From assembly GCA_019916065.1 (NCBI GenBank), contig CM034238.1:4056199-4120198 (forward strand): a stretch of DNA of 64,000 nt, read 5' to 3'. Of this stretch, positions 60,057-64,000 are shown in pieces. Under the pieces are notes generated by a model. It made no database searches. It was given only the letters and a program-made list of their open reading frames with translations, and was not told where the DNA came from. Source of the DNA: Vitellaria paradoxa (lineage: Eukaryota > Streptophyta > Magnoliopsida > Ericales > Sapotaceae). A program made the translations under genes and the position numbers. Position 1 is the first letter of the stretch. Every line of letters starts with the position of its first letter.

Positions 60057-61848
60057 AAATATTATCAAACACCAAATTATTTGCGGAAGCTGGAAAGGGG
60101 GTAGAAAAGTAAGAAAAAAAAATGGAGACAGGAGAAGTAAACAGTATTTAATTGTATCTGATGCTGTTTCTTTTTTTTTTTTTTTTACAATCATCTCTAC
60201 CCTAAAATGGAGAAGTAAAGTGTTTATGGCATCAAAGGCAAGTTGTTTGTAAGAAAAAGTGATTGTTAAATTTAACTATAACCATGGGTAAATAAACAAA
60301 GCCTCCCCCCTACTACATACATCTCAGTCAACATTCTCGGGCAGACCCTCATAGTCTAGAGAGGCAAAATCTTCATACATCGAAGCTTTATCAAAAACTT
60401 AAAAAGCCAAAGAATTTATTTACGGACGGCTCAATGCCTGTACAAACAACAACTATACCAAACGAATGCAAATTTACTTTTCAATCAAGTGATTGGAGTA
60501 TTGGTCCCATCGAAAGTTCTCCTACTCTGTTCATTCCATATGATCTAGTAATCCACATTATCAGGTGGGGAGCCAAAGCCCAAGCCTTCATCCTCCTAGT
60601 TCCTGGAGCAGCCCTCTCTATGCTAGACACCAACAGCTCTCTCTATGTTAGACATCGACGGACTGACTTGGCTGCTCAGCCATCATCAAATACGAGTATT
60701 GCCTCACTCTTTTGAACATTAAACGAACACAGCCCAAGCGTCATACGTTTTAAAACAAGGGAAAAAAAGTTTTACCTCGCATGTATTGCCACTAAGATTC
60801 AAGCATGCAATGCACACTTTCCCATCCTTGCAAAGGCGGTGATTACAAAGAAGAAAATATTAAAGCAGAATAAGAGTGGATAATTATTTAAATAAATACA
60901 ATACATGCTACGTTATTGTCTTCTCTTTATCAGTTTCGATATTTGGCAGTTTCTTCTTCCATGCTATGCAATAATTAATGGAAGTTATTGATTTATCAAA
61001 AATTTTATGAATATAATCAAGTAAATAAACAATATATTTACTGGAGCGTCCTGTTGTATTTGTGTTCTACTTTTACAGGATCCAACATGTCATCATTTCC
61101 GTGTCGTATCTACCTGTGACTTTCTACGCTAACGCCAGTAAACACAATTCTGACCAAAACTGGAACCCATACATAATCCGACTCTATCACCATTTTTTTA
61201 AGCTGATAATCAAGCAATGAATGAAATCAAGCAATTCCATTAGAATAAGTTAATGATTTTGAATTAAATAACTTAGGGGGAGTTCCTGGACAAGTTATTA
61301 ACCTTAAAAGACAGAGTAACGATTGAATCATTTTAACAGCCGTCCAAGAACACCCAACCAGCACAGAATAATAGACTAGCTTCCCACAATCTTATGCAGG
61401 TACGGCTAGGATGCAAATGCAGACATGTTCTAAAGCATCTCACCCATTCAATTCGGTTGTAATATGAATATTAATTTAACACTATTATCATTAACTACTG
61501 CAGACAAATTACGTACTGCAAGTTTTTATTTTTTTTCCCCTTCTTATTTTAATTTTATTTTTATAGGAACAATTACATAATGCAGATAAACAACAAAAAT
61601 GGAGAGAGAATAAAATTTGAGCATTAACCATCTTATAAGTGCACTATAAATAAATGCATTTGGAAAGAATCCTGCAACGTTGCAGACATCGTATGATCTT
61701 CTGGTCAGTTGCATGCTTTGCACATAACTAAACAGAATGTATTTTAACCCACAAAGATCCACAAGCAAATATCTAATAAGCTGAGTCATATCGCTGATAA
61801 CACATTAGATATTGTGCTTCGTATCTTAAAACTACAACTCCCGCCACA
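60057..61848. other. Spacer, nothing recognised
   Basis: Moderately AT-rich. Open frames such as 60434-60715 have no family resemblance. Some of the first part may still belong to the gypsy element. Confidence 0.45.
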
Positions 61849-61862
61849 AATATTAATATATT

Positions 61863-62097
61863 GACCCCGCGGTCTAGTCTAGTAGTCGAGGCGTGCCCCT
61901 TCTGACTCCTGATTGTGGGGGTTTTCAGAGGTGGGGGGTTCGAATCGTCCTAGGTGCACTATCGTGACTGAACTGGGGGATGTCTTGGTTCGGACCGCTC
62001 CCCCCAGTTTGGCAGGTCGGGGCTCCTGATTGTGGGGGCTGGGGCTCCTGATTGTGGGGACTCCAACCGACTCAGGTTCCAGGTCATCAAAAAAAAA
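61863..62097 (+). mobile_element. tRNA-derived SINE with 14-bp target duplication
   Basis: The 5' part carries a pol III A-box-like TAGTCTAGTAGTCGAGGCG and a B box GGTTCGAATCG; the 3' end is GGTCATC plus poly(A). Perfect AATATTAATATATT copies flank it (61849-61862 and 62098-62111). A short GGGGCTCCTGATTGTGGGG segment is tandemly repeated inside. Confidence 0.88.
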
Positions 62098-62251
62098 AAT
62101 ATTAATATATTTTTTGAAGTTCACGTTCCATTTTTTTTCCCCGCAAAATTCAATCAAAGCAATTGTATGCATCAGCCACCACAACGACAGCAGCCAGAAC
62201 AAAAGAAGTTGGTACAAAATATTTAGTCTAAATCAGAAATAGACTACAAAC

Positions 62252-63367
62252 CTTTGTCCTTTCCAACCTTCACCAGAATAGGCATCAATCAGTTTCCGCT
62301 CATAGCTAATTCGATGTAGTAAGTATCTCAGATGTGTTCTAATTCTTGAGAATTCATCAACTGGAATTTTATTCATCTGTCCCTTATTCCTCTTCTTCCT
62401 CCTCTTTTCTCCATTAGCACCATCGCCATGTTCTGCCAAACCGTTACTTACCTCAGAAGCTTTAGATTTCTCTTGCACCTTGAGCGCAAAACTCTAGCAC
62501 TGCCTACAGAAGATCTCATTGCACGTTTTTCTTTTGTTGATTTTGCAGAGGTTTTTTTTTTTTTTTTTGGGAATTTGATTTTGCAGAGGCTATTCTACCC
62601 CTCCCCCCTTCCTTACTAGGTTTGGTCACTGCATCTTCTGGCAGTGGTTCTAATATTTCAAGATCAAAATTCTTGGACACATAATATGGTTATGGTTCCA
62701 ATTTTGTTCAAGACTAGTATTTACCGCCTCATCTTCAGGCGGCAATCCCACTTGACCCAGACTGGACATTCTCTCATCTTCAGGTGGTGGTCTCAGTTGT
62801 TCCCAACTGGAATTTCTGATTACATCTTCAGAAGGTGGTCCAGGTTGTTCAAGACCCAGATGATCAGATTCTACCAAGACCGTTCCATCTGGTTCATTTT
62901 GCATGTTTCCAGTACCAATTTTCTGTTCTTCTATCAATGCTTCACTAGTTACGCATTCAGAAACAATTACATGTTTCTTTTCTGCTACAGGCTGTTTAGT
63001 AGCACTTAAATTTTTCCCAGTCACATCTTCAAGTAGCACTTAAACCTAATTGATGAGGATTAGAATTCATGGTGGCATCTTCTTGTTGTTGTTCCAGCTG
63101 TTCACAACTCAAATTTTGGATCACATCTTCATCAACTGATCTGGATTGTTCAAAACCAATACAGCCATATTCTACAGCACGGACTTCTGTTGATCCCTTG
63201 TTTACGTTTCTAGTGCCAACTGCATGTTTTTCTTCTGTTGCTTTAGATAAACTTCCAGAACCAAATTCAATTTCCTGCATCAGACTTGTTTGCCTATGGC
63301 TTAAGCTTTTTTTAGTATCACTGTTTTCCTGTGCAGAAGATACATCCATGTTCATGCCATCAGACAT
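62252..63367 (-). pseudogene. HAT3.1: 5' part of a PRH/HAT3.1-type PHD-homeodomain gene, frame-broken
   Basis: On the minus strand the exon begins MSDGMNMDVSSAQENSDTKK and has repeats of the type EQLxxPPEDV. It carries AMRSSVGSARVLRSR and the conserved EFSRIRTHLRYLLHRISYER and DAYSGEGWKG block that precedes the PHD finger in PRH/HAT3.1 nuclear proteins; a donor follows at 62251. At least three frame breaks occur (near 63030, 62680 and 62490), plus a 38-bp lesion from the micro-retroposon at 62537-62589. The PHD and homeodomain exons should lie below 62252 but nothing like them is found down to 60057. This looks like a truncated pseudogene. Confidence 0.82.
62537..62589 (-). mobile_element. 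Micro-retroposon inside the HAT3.1-like exon
   Basis: On the minus strand, ATTCCC plus seventeen A (23 bp, 62552-62574) between two copies of CCTCTGCAAAATCAA. Leaving out the insert and one copy makes the local reading frame continuous (SAKSTKEKRAMRSS), so it is a derived insertion. Confidence 0.88.
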
Positions 63368-63597
63368 TTGATAGAACGCTTATAATGATGAATGTCACCA
63401 GAATATATTGTTCAGTCTTCCCCAGTGAATTGAAAGATATGATTCAATATCAAATTCTTTAAACGGTTTTGTCCAGCAATTAGCCATCAAAACTAACAAG
63501 TTTTGATGAAGTTGGGATGCATACAATGGACCTGCACTTGACATCAAAAGATTACAAATAAAAAATATAATTAACCTCACCCAACAATGAACAAGCT

Positions 63598-63618
63598 GAG
63601 AGAGAGAGAGAGAGAGAG
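63598..63618. repeat. (GA)n microsatellite
   Basis: About ten GA dinucleotides; on the minus strand a CT run in the probable leader of the HAT3.1-like gene. Confidence 0.9.
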
Positions 63619-64000
63619 TTGTAAGGAGAAGTTTTCTTATGTCTTATTGAAGGAATTTTAGAAACTTCATTTTCAATGATCATCATAAATCCTGTTAAAC
63701 TTTTGAATGCGACATTTTCATGATTGATGAATTTTTGTGGGTGTCCATAACTAAGGTCATCAAAAAATAAAAATAAATGTTTTTACAGTCTGATGCAGTG
63801 GGACTATGGAGTGGGGCATGGCATTAATAACTTTTTTTTTTCGTAAATAAGGTATTTGTATTAGGATTAATGGGAGAAAAATATATAGTCTTGAGGACAT
63901 ACCCTTGTATTATAAAATTATATATTATGATCTAAACGAAATTTGAGATGCTTTAATTTGTAATATTTTGTACATATAATTACATCCATGTAAGTAGTTT
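63619..64000. other. Spacer at window end
   Basis: No gene seen. GGAGTGGGGCATGGCATTAA (about 63811-63830) is nearly identical to a stretch at about 43775-43794; origin unknown. GGTCATCAAAAAATAAAAAT at 63758 resembles the 3' end of the SINE at 61863. Confidence 0.4.

Noticed and set aside
60434..60715. 93-codon frame with normal-looking composition
   Set aside because: No recognisable domain and no splice-linked neighbours; may be retroelement debris.

Overview
This is a nuclear chromosome segment of a flowering plant, almost certainly a dicot. Genes are split by GT-AG introns, protein families are plant-typical (chloroplast SWIB protein, PRISE reductase, TIM22, CCR-like reductase, O-methyltransferase, PRH/HAT3.1 homeodomain), and the spacers are AT-rich and packed with degraded transposons. 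The species cannot be named from the sequence; the repeat style and gene set suggest a woody dicot.

Layout. 0-9 kb: a small SWIB-domain gene (+), repeat-rich spacer, then a progesterone 5-beta-reductase/iridoid-synthase-like gene (+). 9.4-13.7 kb: a cluster of unusual elements: a 65-bp tandem duplication, a ~1-kb foldback carrying a nested MITE, a GC-rich hairpin, a 1.9-kb Pack-MULE-like element holding an O-methyltransferase fragment with a 9-bp target duplication, and a hAT-type MITE. 13.8-19.8 kb, minus strand: SWS1 (five exons, one of only 22 nt), a DUF2828 gene broken by three frame shifts, and a small LEA-like gene. 19.8-27.2 kb: MITEs and AT-rich sequence, no convincing gene. 27.4-35.2 kb (+): a ~920-residue uncharacterised coiled-coil protein gene whose 4.5-kb first intron holds a truncated copia element. 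37.6-41.9 kb (+): TIM22, with a LINE remnant in intron 1. 44.6-59.4 kb: a direct segmental duplication. The first copy carries an intact six-exon CCR-like reductase, the second a decayed copy that ends abruptly against a Ty3/gypsy protease fragment. 61.8-63.6 kb: a SINE and the 5' part of a PRH/HAT3.1-like gene (minus), frame-broken and lacking its PHD and homeodomain exons.

The genes do not form a pathway; this is an ordinary gene-plus-repeat neighbourhood. No undescribed enzymatic system was found. The most notable signals are (i) a set of very small insertions, a few non-A bases (often TTACC) plus poly(A), each flanked by a 13-16 bp target duplication; (ii) the Pack-MULE-like gene capture; (iii) two introns that appear to use GC donors; and (iv) the duplication, where one copy gives empty sites for insertions in the other.

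Limits: gene models were spliced by eye using frame, splice signals and recalled family similarity. No alignment, transcript or database search was run. Exon edges are reliable to the base where phase and family agree; repeat edges are approximate unless a target duplication is stated.
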